DNA from: Budorcas taxicolor
Taxonomy: Eukaryota; Chordata; Mammalia; Artiodactyla; Bovidae
NCBI RefSeq assembly: GCF_023091745.1
Contig: NC_068925.1
Span: forward strand, 75,891,085 to 75,955,084
DNA: 64,000 bases
Reading direction: 5' to 3'
The notes below the pieces were generated by a model, which was not told where the DNA came from, searched no databases, and worked only from the letters and a program-made list of their open reading frames with translations. A program made the translations under genes and the position numbers. Below, piece by piece: positions 43,832 to 54,859 of this stretch (the first letter of the stretch is position 1; every line of letters starts with the position of its first letter).

Positions 43832-46314
43832 ACACACTAGGGAACACCCCCAGTGGCATCGGTTTCCTGCCTCTGGCTGGACCAAGCTCTTCTGGAGCTG
43901 TTGCCAAGCAACACTCAATAACTCTCCAGCCACTCAGGCCACCCTGTCCCACTTACACGCCCCATGAGTGATGTGACCTGTGCTCCGTCCAGGCTGGCAA
44001 CAACCTACTGAGGACTCAGGAGGAGGCTGGCTTTCCTCATTTCCCCAGGTCTGTGAAGAGTCCACTCTTGCTTTCACCTTCAGATTTAGGGAATGAGGCT
44101 TTGACCTGACTCAGCCCCAGCTGCCCCTGTTCCTGGACTCAGGGAGAGTCCACAGGGTAAAGCAGAGGTCTCAAGTCTGCACGGGATTGAGGCCAAGCTC
44201 ACTGAATCGCTGGTACCCAACACTAAACTGTCCTGACACCTCTCTTAACAAGTCCCTCCTCGTGAGCCGCAGGAACAAGGAGAGGGAGCCGCTCCTTCTC
44301 CACGAACAGGTGTTCCCCGGGCCATCCTCCTAGGAGCAAGGTGCTCAGCAACGGCCTCAGGCAGAGAACTGGGAAAGAAGATGCTGACCAGCCCCCAACG
44401 TACATCTATTGAGTTTTGAGGTGCTTGGGAAGTAACACTCCTTTCTCTCCCTCTGTATAGAAGAAAGAATCAACAGATGGAGAACAAGAGGTTACCTTTC
44501 TCTTTGCTAAGTGGCAAGAAAACAAGACCTTCCCCAAGAGGTCTGCTAACACGTCATCCCTGAACTTTACAACTTACTGACCGTGTGAGAGGCCACGCCG
44601 GACAATCTCTGGCCTCTCGTGAGGCTTCCTGCTCAGGAGAGGGGAGGCAGGGATACATCAGACAGGCCAGGCTGGAGAGCAAGTAAGCAAGGGGCGGAGC
44701 TCAGTTTCTCCCACTTAGATTCTCTAATGGAAGACGTCACTGCTCCCCGCCCAGGAGAGGAGGGAGGGTGGGGTAGAGAAGTGTTACCTCTATCTGGGGC
44801 TTTCTTTTCCATCGTTACTAAATGCCCCAGGAAGGTGGGAGACTTTGGAAAATGCAAAGGGATTTGCAGGCACTCAGCAGTCAGGAGTATGAGCTAAACA
44901 CCCCTAATGGGCCGGGCAGTGCCTTTCACCAAGAACGGTCCCATCCAAAATACCACCAGCACCCCCATGGGAAGCAGCAGTTCTAGGAGGAAATAGGAGG
45001 CAAGGAGCGAGAAGGCTGCTTCCACCCTCAAGCACACCATTGATCACTTATAGATTCCAAAGCACAAGACACTCAGCAAAGTGAATCAAGGAGGGGCAAC
45101 ACCAGTTTCCCAAGCTCAGAAAACCCAGGAGACACAGACCCCTGGAGGGCAAGACATCGTTCCAAGCGCTTCATTGAGCGCCCTGCTCCAGGAGGACGGA
45201 AGTCGGGCCTGTCGCCTTTCCTGGGAGAAAACACCTGCAGAGGCGGCAACACAGTCCGCGGCTGGTCATTTCTGCGGAAAGCTGCAGTCAGCTACCCGGG
45301 AGTTCTCACCTCCCTTACTTCCTTCCCATTTCTCTTCCCCTTTGCTTAAGAACTGCGATCCTTCTCTGCTAGGCTTATTGTTAGCCTGTCACGGTTCCCA
45401 GGACTGTCCCTGTCAGCCCCCATCTTCTTAAGGATCAAAGGTTTTCAAGGGATAATTTTTACAAATGCCAGTTCACACACACACACCCCTTTGCTCCTTT
45501 CCTGCTTTCAAAAAAGGCCAGTGTTGCCTTGGCTTTGGCCTTTAAGCAAGTATTCCCAGAACTGTGGCTCAGTCATCTAATTCTGCACACATTATGGGGT
45601 CTGGCCATATTAACAGGGTTATAAATATGTCTGAAGTTTAGAATTGATCAACAAAGTACTCAAGCAGGCACACTTCTTATTGAAGCCCGAGAGGGCCACA
45701 GTGACTCGCAGAGAGGGCCCACACACATCATTTTCGCCTTCATTTCCTAATCTGATCTACTTTTATTTCACGCCACATGAAAAATGTATGGGAAGCTACT
45801 TGATGAGTAGCTTTGATGAGTCTGATGAGTTTTCTCTGTAAGTCTTCTCCCCGACCTGCTGTTCCGGTGAGCATGACACCAGAATTTGCAGAACCACTTA
45901 GCCCAGGCCAGGCCAGCCACAGAGACAAAACCCATATCCAATAGCCAGAAGAAACAGGGGCCCCAGATCTTCATGGAAACAAGAACCGGGCACTCAGGAA
46001 GTCAGCCAGCAGGCCCAGGAAAGTGACATAGACTCAGCCTTTCCCAGCATCTCAGGGGTTGAGTGAGTTATGGGCAAATGAAAATTTGTAGATAAAAAGA
46101 ATCCCGGAAATCAATTGGTTTCAGATTTATTTACATGACTGGCTTGGAGAGCCTTTTGGAAATGGTCCTCTGTGTCTGACCCTTGTGTTTTTAGTAGCAC
46201 ACATTTCATAGTATCAGGCACTCCATCTTATCCTGGAAATTTTAGCCAAACATTTTAAGATGATTTTCTACTCAAGATTGTATACATATTTCATAAAAAG
46301 GCCTAATAATAATC
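43832..46314. other. 2.4 kb single-copy stretch
   Basis: There is no interspersed repeat. Positions 45140-45300 are locally richer in CpG but far too short and weak for an island. A TGATGAG motif occurs three times at 45801-45831. Open frames (45081-45431 plus, 116 codons) are unassigned. Confidence 0.5.
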
Positions 46315-46530
46315 AGAGTGACGACCAACTACCACCGACCACTTAGGATGTGTCTGGCAGTATTCTGAGCACTTTAGAGAGACTGATTTATTTATTCTTC
46401 ACAGGATTGTGTCCATTACACAGATGAGGGAATGGAGGCAACACTGCAGATCAGAGATGTGCTGGCAAGTGGCCCAGCAGGGATTCAAAGGCAGGCAGAC
46501 TGGCTGTGGAGCCCAAACACTTAGCCAAGA
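46315..46530 (-). mobile_element. MIR SINE, antisense, nearly complete
   Basis: GGATGTGTCTGGCAGTATTC, TTATTCTTCACAGGATTGTG, CAGATGAGGGAATGGAGGCA and GGGATTCAAAGGCAGGCAG give MIR in reverse complement over almost full length. Confidence 0.8.
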
Positions 46531-46623
46531 CACTGTTCTGCTTCTCACATTTACGTTCACCAAGATTCTGCTGTGAAACTAACATATACACATGACTATA
46601 TATAAAATAGGTCATCAACAAGG

Positions 46624-46834
46624 GCTTCCCTGGTGCCTCAGTGGTAAAGAATCTGCCTGCCAATACAAGAGATGAGTTCGACCCCTGGGTTGGGAAGATT
46701 CCCTGGGGAAGGAAATGGCAACCCGCTTCAGTATTCTTGCTGGGAAATCCCATGGACAGAGGAGCGTGGTGGGCTACAGTCCATGGGGTGCAAAAGAGTC
46801 AGACACAACTCAGCAACTAAACAGCAATAACACA
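46624..46834 (+). mobile_element. Bov-tA SINE inserted in L1
   Basis: The duplication ATCAACAAGG (46614-46623 and 46835-46844) is perfect and is itself L1 sequence. The head GGGCTTCCCTGGTGCCTCAG and a body ending CAACTCAGCAACTAAACAGC are intact. Confidence 0.96.
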
Positions 46835-46987
46835 ATCAACAAGGACTTACTTATAGCACGGGAAACTCTATTCAATACTTTGTAATAACCTATAAGGGAA
46901 AAGGGTCCACAAAAAAATAAATATACGTACAACTCAATCACTGCGCTGTACCCCTGGAACTAACACAGCTCTGTCAGTCAGCCACGT

Positions 46988-47228
46988 GCTGTGCTGTGCT
47001 TAGTCGCCAGTCGTGTCTGACTCTTTGCGACCCCATGGACTGCAGGGGTCTCTGTCCATGGGGATGATCCAGGCAAGAATACTGGAGTGGGTTGCCATGC
47101 CCTCCTCTAGGGGATCCTCCCAACCCAGGGACTGAACCCAGGTCTCCTGCGTTGTAGGTGGATTCTTTACCATCCGAGCCACCAGAGAAGCCCAAGGATC
47201 CTGGAGTGGGGAGCCTATCCCTTCTCCA
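46988..47228 (-). mobile_element. Bov-tA SINE inserted in L1, with extra Bov-A piece
   Basis: Positions 46988-47193 are a full minus-strand copy (body first, head CCACCAGAGAAGCCC). A further 35 bases (GATCCTGGAGTGGGGAGCC, CTATCCCTTCTCC) repeat part of the Bov-A body before L1 resumes. This suggests a partial unit duplication at the element's 5' end. Confidence 0.88.
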
Positions 47229-47335
47229 AAATCAACTATAACCCAACATAGAATAGAAACTAAGTTTAAAAAAATTTAAGGAGGAAAAAGATTCTGTTAT
47301 GAACAAGCTGAGTGTATGGATAGAGTCAAATAACA

Positions 47336-47555
47336 TTCAGTTCAGTTCAGTCTCTCAGTCGTGTCCGACTCTTTGCAACCCCATGGACTGCAGCACGCCA
47401 GGCCTCCCTGCCCATCACCGACTCCCAGAGCCTACTTAAACTCATGTCCATTGAGTTGGTGATGCCATCCAACCAGCTCATCCTCTGTCACCACCTTCTC
47501 CTCCCATCTTTAATCTTTTCCTTCAGTCTCTCCCAAAAAACATCAGAGCCTTTTA
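47336..47555 (-). mobile_element. BovB 3' end, antisense
   Basis: The AGTTCAGTTCAGTCTCTCAG tail comes first, then GGCCTCCCTGCCCATCACC and CCAACCAGCTCATCCTCTGT. This is the last 220 bases of BovB in reverse orientation, the only antisense BovB here and strongly 5'-truncated. Confidence 0.92.
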
Positions 47556-47687
47556 TAAGGAACTAGCCCAATTGTCTATCTCAGATGCCTGTAGAAAAAG
47601 GGCAAGTAACATCTAGCAAGGATGGTATGGCCTGTGAAGTGGGGAATAGGAAAGAGGCCTAATTTATATCTAAAAAACACTCCTTTA

Positions 47688-47811
47688 TTTATTTATTGTC
47701 CATGCTGCACAACTTGTGGGATCTTAGTTCCCCAACCAGGGATCGAGCCCATGCCCCCGGCCCTGAAAAATGCAGTTTTAAGCACTGCACCACCAGGAAA
47801 GTCCCGATTTT
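47688..47811 (-). mobile_element. CHR SINE with 17-base duplication
   Basis: Antisense CHR: TTTATTGTCCATGCTGCACA, TGTGGGATCTTAGTTCCCC, GGGATCGAGCCCATGCCCCC and CACCAGGAAAGTCCC. The target duplications at 47671-47687 and 47812-47828 (TAAAAAACACTCCTTTA against TAAAAAACACTGCTTTA) differ by one base. Confidence 0.93.
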
Positions 47812-47824
47812 TAAAAAACACTGC

Positions 47825-47827
<3 letters not shown>

Positions 47828-47857
<30 letters not shown>
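47828..47857. repeat. (TA)n microsatellite
   Basis: About 15 TA units start at the last base of the CHR target duplication. Pure TA runs are prone to unpairing and to polymorphism. Confidence 0.93.
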
Positions 47858-47859
<2 letters not shown>

Positions 47860-47904
47860 CTTAGACTCAATTCTGCCAACTGGCTGCCAATAGGGAAGTC
47901 CTGG

Positions 47905-48040
47905 TTCTAGTCTAAAATTTTGCAGACAGTGAAATTAGCCCAGAGAGGGAAAGTGGTCTGCACAAGGTCACACATAAATAGTGACAGAAGCGAGGCTAGA
48001 AGCCAAGCCCTTTCTGCCTGTATGAGAATACTCTCCACCC
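47905..48040 (-). mobile_element. MIR SINE fragment, antisense
   Basis: CAGAGAGGGAAAGTGGTCTG, CACAAGGTCACACATAAATA and AGCGAGGCTAGAAGCC are the MIR core in reverse complement. Confidence 0.65.
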
Positions 48041-48256
48041 ACTACTTCCCCAAGCCTTTTCCTCCCTCGCTAGTTCCCATCTCACTGATGCACATGCAAG
48101 GAGGCTTTTATTCTATTTGCAAAGTAAATAGAGCTGAGATACAGATTACTCTCAAGCTTCGAAGCTTTTCTCCAATATAAACAGAATCAGGGTAACTTGC
48201 TCCCTCTTACTCCCGTCTCCCTCACGCACACAGGCTCTGTGCTGCCTTCAGTATCA

Positions 48257-48257
<1 letters not shown>

Positions 48258-48307
<50 letters not shown>

Positions 48308-48557
48308 AGTCGCTTCAGTCGTGTCCGACTCTATGCGACCCCGTAGACGGCAGCCCACCAGGCTCCCCCATCCCTGGGATTCTCCAGGCAAGAACACTGG
48401 AGTGGGCTGCCATTTCCTTCTCCAGTGCATGAAAGTGAAGAGTGAAAGTGAAGTCGCTCAGTCGTGTCCGACTCTTCACGATCCCATGAACTGTAGCCCA
48501 CCAGGCTCCTCCGTCCATGGGATTTTCCAGGCAAGAGTACTGGAGTGGGCTGCCACT
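48258..48557 (-). mobile_element. Bov-A2 SINE with (TGC)16 tail
   Basis: Two Bov-A units are joined by GCATGAAAGTGAAGAGTGAA, preceded by 48 bases of pure TGC (48258-48305), the longest such tail in the window. The second unit stops at GGAGTGGGCTGCCACTG. Confidence 0.94.
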
Positions 48558-48724
48558 GTTAGCGGAAGGCAAATAGGACTCAGGCACCCCAGCCAAACTG
48601 GGGAACACGGTTTACCTCCAGTCCTACCAGGGAGATGCATTTAGAATTTCTGCATTCCTTCTGTTTTCCCACTGACTCTCTGGTGGGAATAAATACTGGA
48701 TGGTTCTACATGAGGTACGTCACG

Positions 48725-48850
48725 GAAGAAAGAGCTGTGGACTGGAAGTTGGGGGATCTGAGTTCTCTCATAGACCCCTGAATCTCAGTTTACTTATTTG
48801 CAGTGATGTGAAGATTAAACAGGTTAATAGAAAATAAAGGTCTGAAATCT
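48725..48850 (+). mobile_element. MIR SINE fragment
   Basis: GAGCTGTGGACTGGAAGTTG, CTGAATCTCAGTTTACTTAT and GTGATGTGAAGATTAAACAG correspond to MIR in sense. Confidence 0.6.
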
Positions 48851-49214
48851 GGTAATTAGCAAAGTCCCTATTCTCTGCTCCTCAGATTCCCCAAACTAAC
48901 CAAAGAGAACACGCGCTCTCTCTCATACACGCACACCTGTGAAAATAATACACGTGGTTGGGAAGTTGCACTTTGATAACGATAGAGCTGCCATTATGCA
49001 AAAGACGCTTTTTTCAGAACTCATTCCTCAGAATGGTATCAGGGGCTCTAGAAAATTCAGGATAGCTTTGACAGGAGCAACTCTTCACTCTCTACGTGTG
49101 AATTGATTTGATCTTCGGTTATAACCAGATGTCTTTCTTCGCTCTGGAGAACACAGCTGGGACGCAAGCCTGGGACATTAGGTTCGGGTGTGGGGAGGCA
49201 GAGCATAGACAATT
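48851..49214. other. Single-copy gap
   Basis: No repeat or gene is recognised in this interval between two MIR fragments. Confidence 0.4.
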
Positions 49215-49405
49215 GCTCAGGATCCCACGTCGGAAGACCTGGATTGTGCTCTGTTCAGACACCTACCAGTCCGGTAGCTTGAGGCAAGTCCATAACGTTG
49301 CTCAGCCTCAGTGTCTTCATCTATAAAACCGGAAGGATAACAATTCCTTCACAGGATTTTTATGAGAACCAAAAGATAACAGTATATGAAAAGTGTTCCT
49401 TAGGC
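49215..49405 (+). mobile_element. MIR SINE, sense
   Basis: GGAAGACCTGGATTGTGCTC, GCTTGAGGCAAGTCCATAAC, CAGCCTCAGTGTCTTCATCT and TCACAGGATTTTTATGAGAA follow MIR closely. Confidence 0.75.
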
Positions 49406-51262
49406 CATAAAATCCAAATGTAAATTTTAAAGCAGTTTTTTTTAAATATAAAAGATGTGGAGTGATTAGTAAATTAAATCTGAAGGCAGTTCTTATAATG
49501 GGACTTAAAAGTCATTATACTGGGAGCAAAAGTAATTACCATCATTGTAAAGCTCCTGATAAGACAACCTTAAATGGCCAAACTCATATCTACACAGTTC
49601 ATTCATTTAGTCCACAAGTTGACAGATGTCCCTGGAGCACCTAGAAGTGCCAAGAGCTGGTAGGTTCAGGGGACACCACGTCTAATGCACAAACCCCCTT
49701 TCTGTCTAAAAGTTCCAAAGCGACGTGACTAGACATCTAACATTTGCTGTTCATTTATCTCATTACCTTAGCGTTAAATCTCCTATAAACAAACTGCAAC
49801 TGCTGAGCAACCCTAGAGGCTTCTTGAGGCTCCTGGGCATCTACAAAATGCTCTGAAAAATAAAAGGCACTCTCACCACGTGAGTCAAAAGAGAGGATGA
49901 ACCAGCGTGTGGGTGAGTGAGGACCACAAAGATGGTAGAGTAAAGAACACCAGGGAAAGTTTCAGGGAGGAAGTGAGAACGGAAACACTTCGGGAGTGCC
50001 ACCCACAGTTCGGAGGACTGCCCTTACCAAACGCCACTCACTTCCTGCCCGCCATCTGGTCTCTGGTGACATAATCTACAAAACAAAGGTACTAAGCAAA
50101 TAACAGTCAACATCCATTTCAGCTCTGAGAGTCCGTGATTCCTTGCCACGTTCAGTTAACCTGAAGGAGTTAATTCATCTCAAAACATTTGAAACCTGAG
50201 TCAGCATAGGTGAGGCAGAATATAAGGAGAATCACCACCACCATCACACCCCCGCCCCACACTTCCCAAGAAGACAAAGCTGCCCGTCATTTGCCTTTAA
50301 TCTGTTTTCTTAATTTTCTTCCGAAGGAAAGTCACAGCTCCAATCAGTCCTCTAATCAATGGCTGCACTGCTCTTGCACAAATGAGCTAGATTTATTAAA
50401 GGAGTCCTCTCTTCGATGGAAATGGGCTCCCTGCTGGGGCTGCAAATACAGGCTAAGATTGACTGCTCCCAGAATAGGTGAAGATGTAAAGAAAATGAGC
50501 ACAGGCAAGTGACGGGCAAGAGAGGTTCCAAGGTCTCTGTACGACCACCCCACCACCATAGGCAGGAATGGGTGGTCACCAGGGACCCCCTGGACATTTA
50601 CATCTCACTGAGGCTGATCCTGGGCACGTAACTAGTAGTGCCACCAAGTAAGTGCCCTCTGTCAGTTCTCTCCAGGCCTTAGGAAAAGAAGCTCACCCAA
50701 AAACAGGCTGAAAGGGAGACTCTTCCAGAGAGAGAACCTCACAGAAACCAAGAGGTTATAGGCTGTCATAGCTGGAAAGATCCCCAGAGGGTGATGTACA
50801 GCCTCCAACTGAGAGCGTGCTCTGTGAAAGGACCCCAATATTTATGAATCATGGATGACTAGAAGCAGAGGAACTTCATATTCCAAAGCTGTAAGAAATT
50901 GTTCACATTAGACAAACATTAGATATTTGCATATTACATTTGGGGGCTGAGATCTCCTTGGTGGTAAGCAGTAGACACTAAACTCTTGCTTACAAAGAGA
51001 GGAAGCCAGTGGAGATGCTCGGAATGAGGAAAACTTCATCTATTCTGCAAACCCTGTCAAGCTCTGCCTTCACTGTAGGCAGATTCATATTTCTGGAAAT
51101 TACTATTATGTTTCCTGGGGTGTTGTAGAGAGGATGGGGAAATCAATTTCTTGTTTATTTTCCCTTGAAGCTTCTAAGAAGCCTGAGGGGATGGGATCTC
51201 AGTGTAGAATATGGACAAAGGTACTTGTGTGGTGGGCCGGCATCTGGCTCTGGTGACATAAT
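49406..51262. other. Mainly single-copy stretch
   Basis: Positions 49596-49700 (GGAGCACCTAGAAGTGCCAA) may be an antisense L2 tail, and 50768-50830 resembles the 'gctggaa...gatc' old repeat tail. Otherwise nothing is recognised. Minus frames near 50352-50597 carry no known domain. Confidence 0.5.
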
Positions 51263-51640
51263 GGAAGACAGAGAGACAGAGAGAGAGAGAGGCAGAAAGA
51301 GATAGAAAGGGAGAGAGAGATACAGAAAGAGATAGAGAGAGCGGCGGGGGAGGGACAGAGAGACAGAGAGAGAGAGAGGGAGGGACAGAGACAGAAAGAG
51401 ACAGAAAGAGAGAGAGAGACAGAAAGAGATGGGGGAGGGACAGAGAGACAGAGAGAGAGAGACAGAAAGAGACAGAAAGAGAGAGAGGGACAGAGAGACA
51501 GAGAGATAGGGACAGAGAGACAGAGAGAGAGAGACAGAAAGAGACAGAAAGAGAGAGGGACAGAGAGACAGAGAGAGAGAAAGAGACGGTGGGCGGGGCG
51601 GGGGAGGGACAGAGAGAGAAGAGGCAGGGAGAATGGGGAT
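51263..51640. repeat. Purine-only (GAGACAGA)n tract, 380 bases
   Basis: The plus strand is almost entirely G and A with scattered C in GACAGA units. Blocks of about 50-75 bases (GGGACAGAGAGACAGAGAGA, then GACAGAAAGAGACAGAAAGA) recur about four times. Two G-rich islands (near 51340 and 51590, GGCGGGG types) interrupt it. The minus frame at 51199-51693 (Ser/Leu/Cys repeats) is a by-product. Confidence 0.95.
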
Positions 51641-54116
51641 CCTATGCTGTAAACAATAGGAGCCGAGCTGCTTAGTAGCTCTCTTTTAAACATTTCTATT
51701 CTCAGCTATAATTTCCTTCTGTTACCCTCAAACTTCACTTTTGTTCAGTGTGTCAGCCTGAGAGAGAGCAGCCTGGAAAAGCGAAACAATTGCAAGATGG
51801 TAAGGAGTACCAACGCAGCACAGATGCAGAACAAAGCCAGCACGGAAATGATGAGGGTCACGCAGGATGTGTTTGTGGACCACGCAGCTGTTCCTCGGAT
51901 AATCCTCCTTCAAAGCTGCAGGCAGGGGAACCTGGCTGAAGGCGTGCTGTTCTGCAGTTGGGTGGAAAAGAAGGCTGGTGCGGACTGTGAATAAGGGGAG
52001 GCTGGGTAACCTCTGAAGGCTGGAGAACATCTGGGTCCCAGGAGCAACAGAGTCCAGAGGTGTCACGAAGTGACTTGCCCAGGGCCACAGAGCTGGTCAG
52101 TGACAGAGGCAAACTCAGGTAGAGATCGTGTGATTCTTAGTCTTGAGGTTTTTTTTTTTTAATAACCCTGGACTCACCACACCTCTCCCCACTTTTCAAA
52201 GTCCAGTCAAGCTTTAAGTCACCTGTGCTCACCACTCAGAGAGAGAGGAGGAGGAGGGAGGTGGGGAGGAAAAGGAGGAGAGCAGACTCAGCCAGTGCTT
52301 AGGGGAAGCAGACGTTCCAGAGTTTTCAGATTGTTCATATTTTTCTTGACCTGCTTCTGCTTTCCAGAGACTTGTGGACTGTTAGAACTGGAGGATTCTA
52401 ACTGGCCACGGCCAGTCCATTGCCCGGACAGTGGTGGTGACTGGCCTAACATTACTAGCAGCCACGAGTCCGGGCATGCTTGGAAGCAGGGGGTGAGCGC
52501 AGCAGACACAGAATGTGGAGGAAAAGGAAGCAAAACAAAGGCCCCAGGGAGACCCGACTCCAGGGAGGGCGGTGGGCGGAGCCTCTGTGCGCCTTCCTGT
52601 TCTCCCTGGTCCACTGGCTTCCCTGACTCTGCTGTGTCGCTTCCTCTTTCCTTCCTGGAGCCCCTAAAGCAACTAGAGTAAGAAAAGACCGCATCTTACT
52701 CGTCTCCATCCTGTCTCGTTCCCGTCCTCACTCACCTCGTGTGAGTCCTGTTTCCCCAACACTCCCAGCTCCTGCGAGGTGGGAACTGGATTCCATGGTA
52801 TGGACCGTACCGCATGCTTCTGTTTCACAAAATGCCTCACCCAATATTTGAATCGCTTATTCAAATACCTTCTTGTTGATTACCCTTTGAGAAAATTTGC
52901 GAAACTTCTCAAGGTGCACATATTCTTATATTATAGAGGAAAACATGTAAAGGCAGGGAAAATGAGGCTTAGTCTTCTAATCCGAAAAATATAAAGGGAA
53001 AGACTCCGTGACCCAGGGCCATTCCTTCTTATCTGAGCTGTGTTTTTTATGGGAACAAAATGCAGCAACTGCGCTTACTGACTGTACAGTTTGGACAGGA
53101 CATCCTCAGACCAACAGGCTCTCTCCCCTTTTCCCTGCCGTCCCCTTCTGTCTCATTCCACGCAGAATCTTCCAGGAGCCTTGCCACGCACAACGTTCAG
53201 GATGTGATCGCAGCCTCCAGGACTCCAGCAGAGACACAGGCAGGAACCTGCCCGAGGTCTGCGAGGAGTGGCTGCTTTGTGACGCCTTTCTATGTGCTTC
53301 GTCTCAGTCGACACTCCGCGTCTGATGGCGAGGAAGGGGATTCTGCAGCGTGTGGTTGTCAGCTCTGTCAGAACACGGAGTTGGCTTTGCCTGCAGAGAC
53401 AGGCCGGAAGTGGGTGGTGGCTGCAAATGGAGAATCTGCCTGAGGCACGGGAGAGTGTGCGGTGTGTGTCAGTGGCTCCCTCTCCCCCACACCTCTTTGC
53501 CCACACCCACCAGCCTATATGTCTGTGCATCATTAAAATCTTACTCGTGATGTAAAATGCCAGCCTGAAGTCCTAAGGTAACTTTGGCAGCCATAAAACT
53601 ATCTATGGAAATCTTGAATTTTAAGTTGTCGCCTCTCCTCATTGCAGAACATTCTAGGGGATTGTGAGAAGGAGGCGGGGACCTGCTCAGGCTCCTCATC
53701 AACTAGGGAGATGCTGAAAAGACTGGAGAGGAGCGCGTATGCTCCCGCCTAAAACATCCATCACAAAGCCTTTTGCCTGGCATCACACCGTCACTTAACC
53801 TTTTCCAACTGGAAAGCAGCTTCCAGGTGTATTTACTGTCGAGCCAGGTCATAGCTCCACAGCCCTAGCAGAGGGGAACCACATGCAGCCTGCATCCTTC
53901 CATTCTGGCAAATCGAGGCAGAGCTGAAGACAGATGCCACTCTGTCCCTCATCCTCTGACCTTCGCTCCTGAAAGCCACTTGCCTTCAAGGTGACCAAGT
54001 TTTGTTTTTGAACCTATTAAATATACATACCACAGTGGCTAAAGTGTTCTTGAAAGGATGGGCAAAGGGAGTGCCAAGAAAGAGGAAGCATTCTGGAATG
54101 AATTATTGATCAAGTT

Positions 54117-54122
<6 letters not shown>
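51641..54122. other. Mainly single-copy stretch
   Basis: Besides a MIR core at 52030-52125 there is a T11 run at 52148. Position 52369 follows a good acceptor-like signal (CTTCTGCTTTCCAG), and 52491 precedes GTGAGC with an open frame through both. I consider this chance until shown otherwise. No domain is recognised in frames at 52295-52681 or 53008-53533. Confidence 0.45.
52030..52125 (-). mobile_element. MIR core fragment, antisense
   Basis: AAGTGACTTGCCCAGGGCC and AGAGCTGGTCAGTGACAGAG are a well kept MIR core in reverse complement. Confidence 0.7.

Positions 54123-54163
<41 letters not shown>
54123..54163. repeat. (CA)20 microsatellite
   Basis: A pure CA run of about 20 units lies between unique flanks with no SINE attached. 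Confidence 0.95.
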
Positions 54164-54166
<3 letters not shown>

Positions 54167-54859
54167 AGTGTCAAGCATTCCCAGCCAGATGGAGATTGCT
54201 TCTTGTGTGGTCTTCACAGGGTTAAGAAAGGTAACCTCTTTGCTCTAAACTCCATCTATTTGGTGGTTGGGAAATGTGTTTACGTCTCTGTGTATCTCCT
54301 TTTGCTTGGTTTTCCGAGAGAGCCTGAATCAGCGGATTTCAGAAGAAAGCTAACACATCTGACAGGCTTAGAGAAATGATGTGTGCCACGTGAAAAAAAT
54401 TAATTAAATAAAATGTTTTTCACTTATATAGCAGTTTTTATCCCAGTCTCTAAACAGGTTATGGGTATTAATTGAATGTTGTCATGCATGACTTGTCACC
54501 TTGGCCCCACTGACCCAAGTGGAAAGCTCAGGTCTGATTGCTGAGAGACAGAGAAACTGAGGCGGTGTGGAAGGACAGATGAAACAGTCCTGAGGAAGGA
54601 AAGGGAACCTCTGTGCTGGCCACACCGTCTCATGAGAACCGAGTCAGTGACGAACTTAAGGGAACTGTCACCTCTGCCCTGGCCACGCCGGTTTCATTGG
54701 TCTCACAAGAAGCGCAGCGGAGATGACAAGCCATGTATAGCTGATACCACTTCTGGCACGCTCACTCTCACTGGGGGTCATTTTCTGCTCTGCCAGCTGA
54801 TGGAACTGCCTCCTCACAGGCCAACTTTGTAGCCGTTACAAGAGTATTAGTTAGCTATG
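54164..54859. other. Mostly unique stretch
   Basis: Positions 54398-54480 (CACTTATATAGCAGTTTTTA, CTAAACAGGTTATGGG) resemble a common mammalian repeat with a 'tatatagcgcttttcatc' motif whose family I cannot name. The rest is not recognised. Confidence 0.4.

Larger units (their letters stand above)
46575..47280 (+). mobile_element. L1 3' end split by two SINEs
   Basis: The three L1 parts are 46575-46623 (ATATATAAAATAGGTCATC), 46845-46986 (TATAGCACGGGAAACTCTAT, GTAATAACCTATAAGGG, CTGTACCCCTGGAACTAACA) and 47229-47280 (AAATCAACTATAACCCAAC, then an A-rich tail). They are consecutive in L1, so the two Bov-tA copies inside are later insertions. Confidence 0.8.

Noticed and set aside
45140..45300. 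Possible CpG island
   Set aside because: CpG is only locally raised over about 160 bases, below any usual island definition.
51199..51693. 164-codon minus-strand frame rich in Ser, Leu and Cys repeats
   Set aside because: It is the reading of the purine tract on its complementary strand. The low-complexity repeat explains its length and composition.
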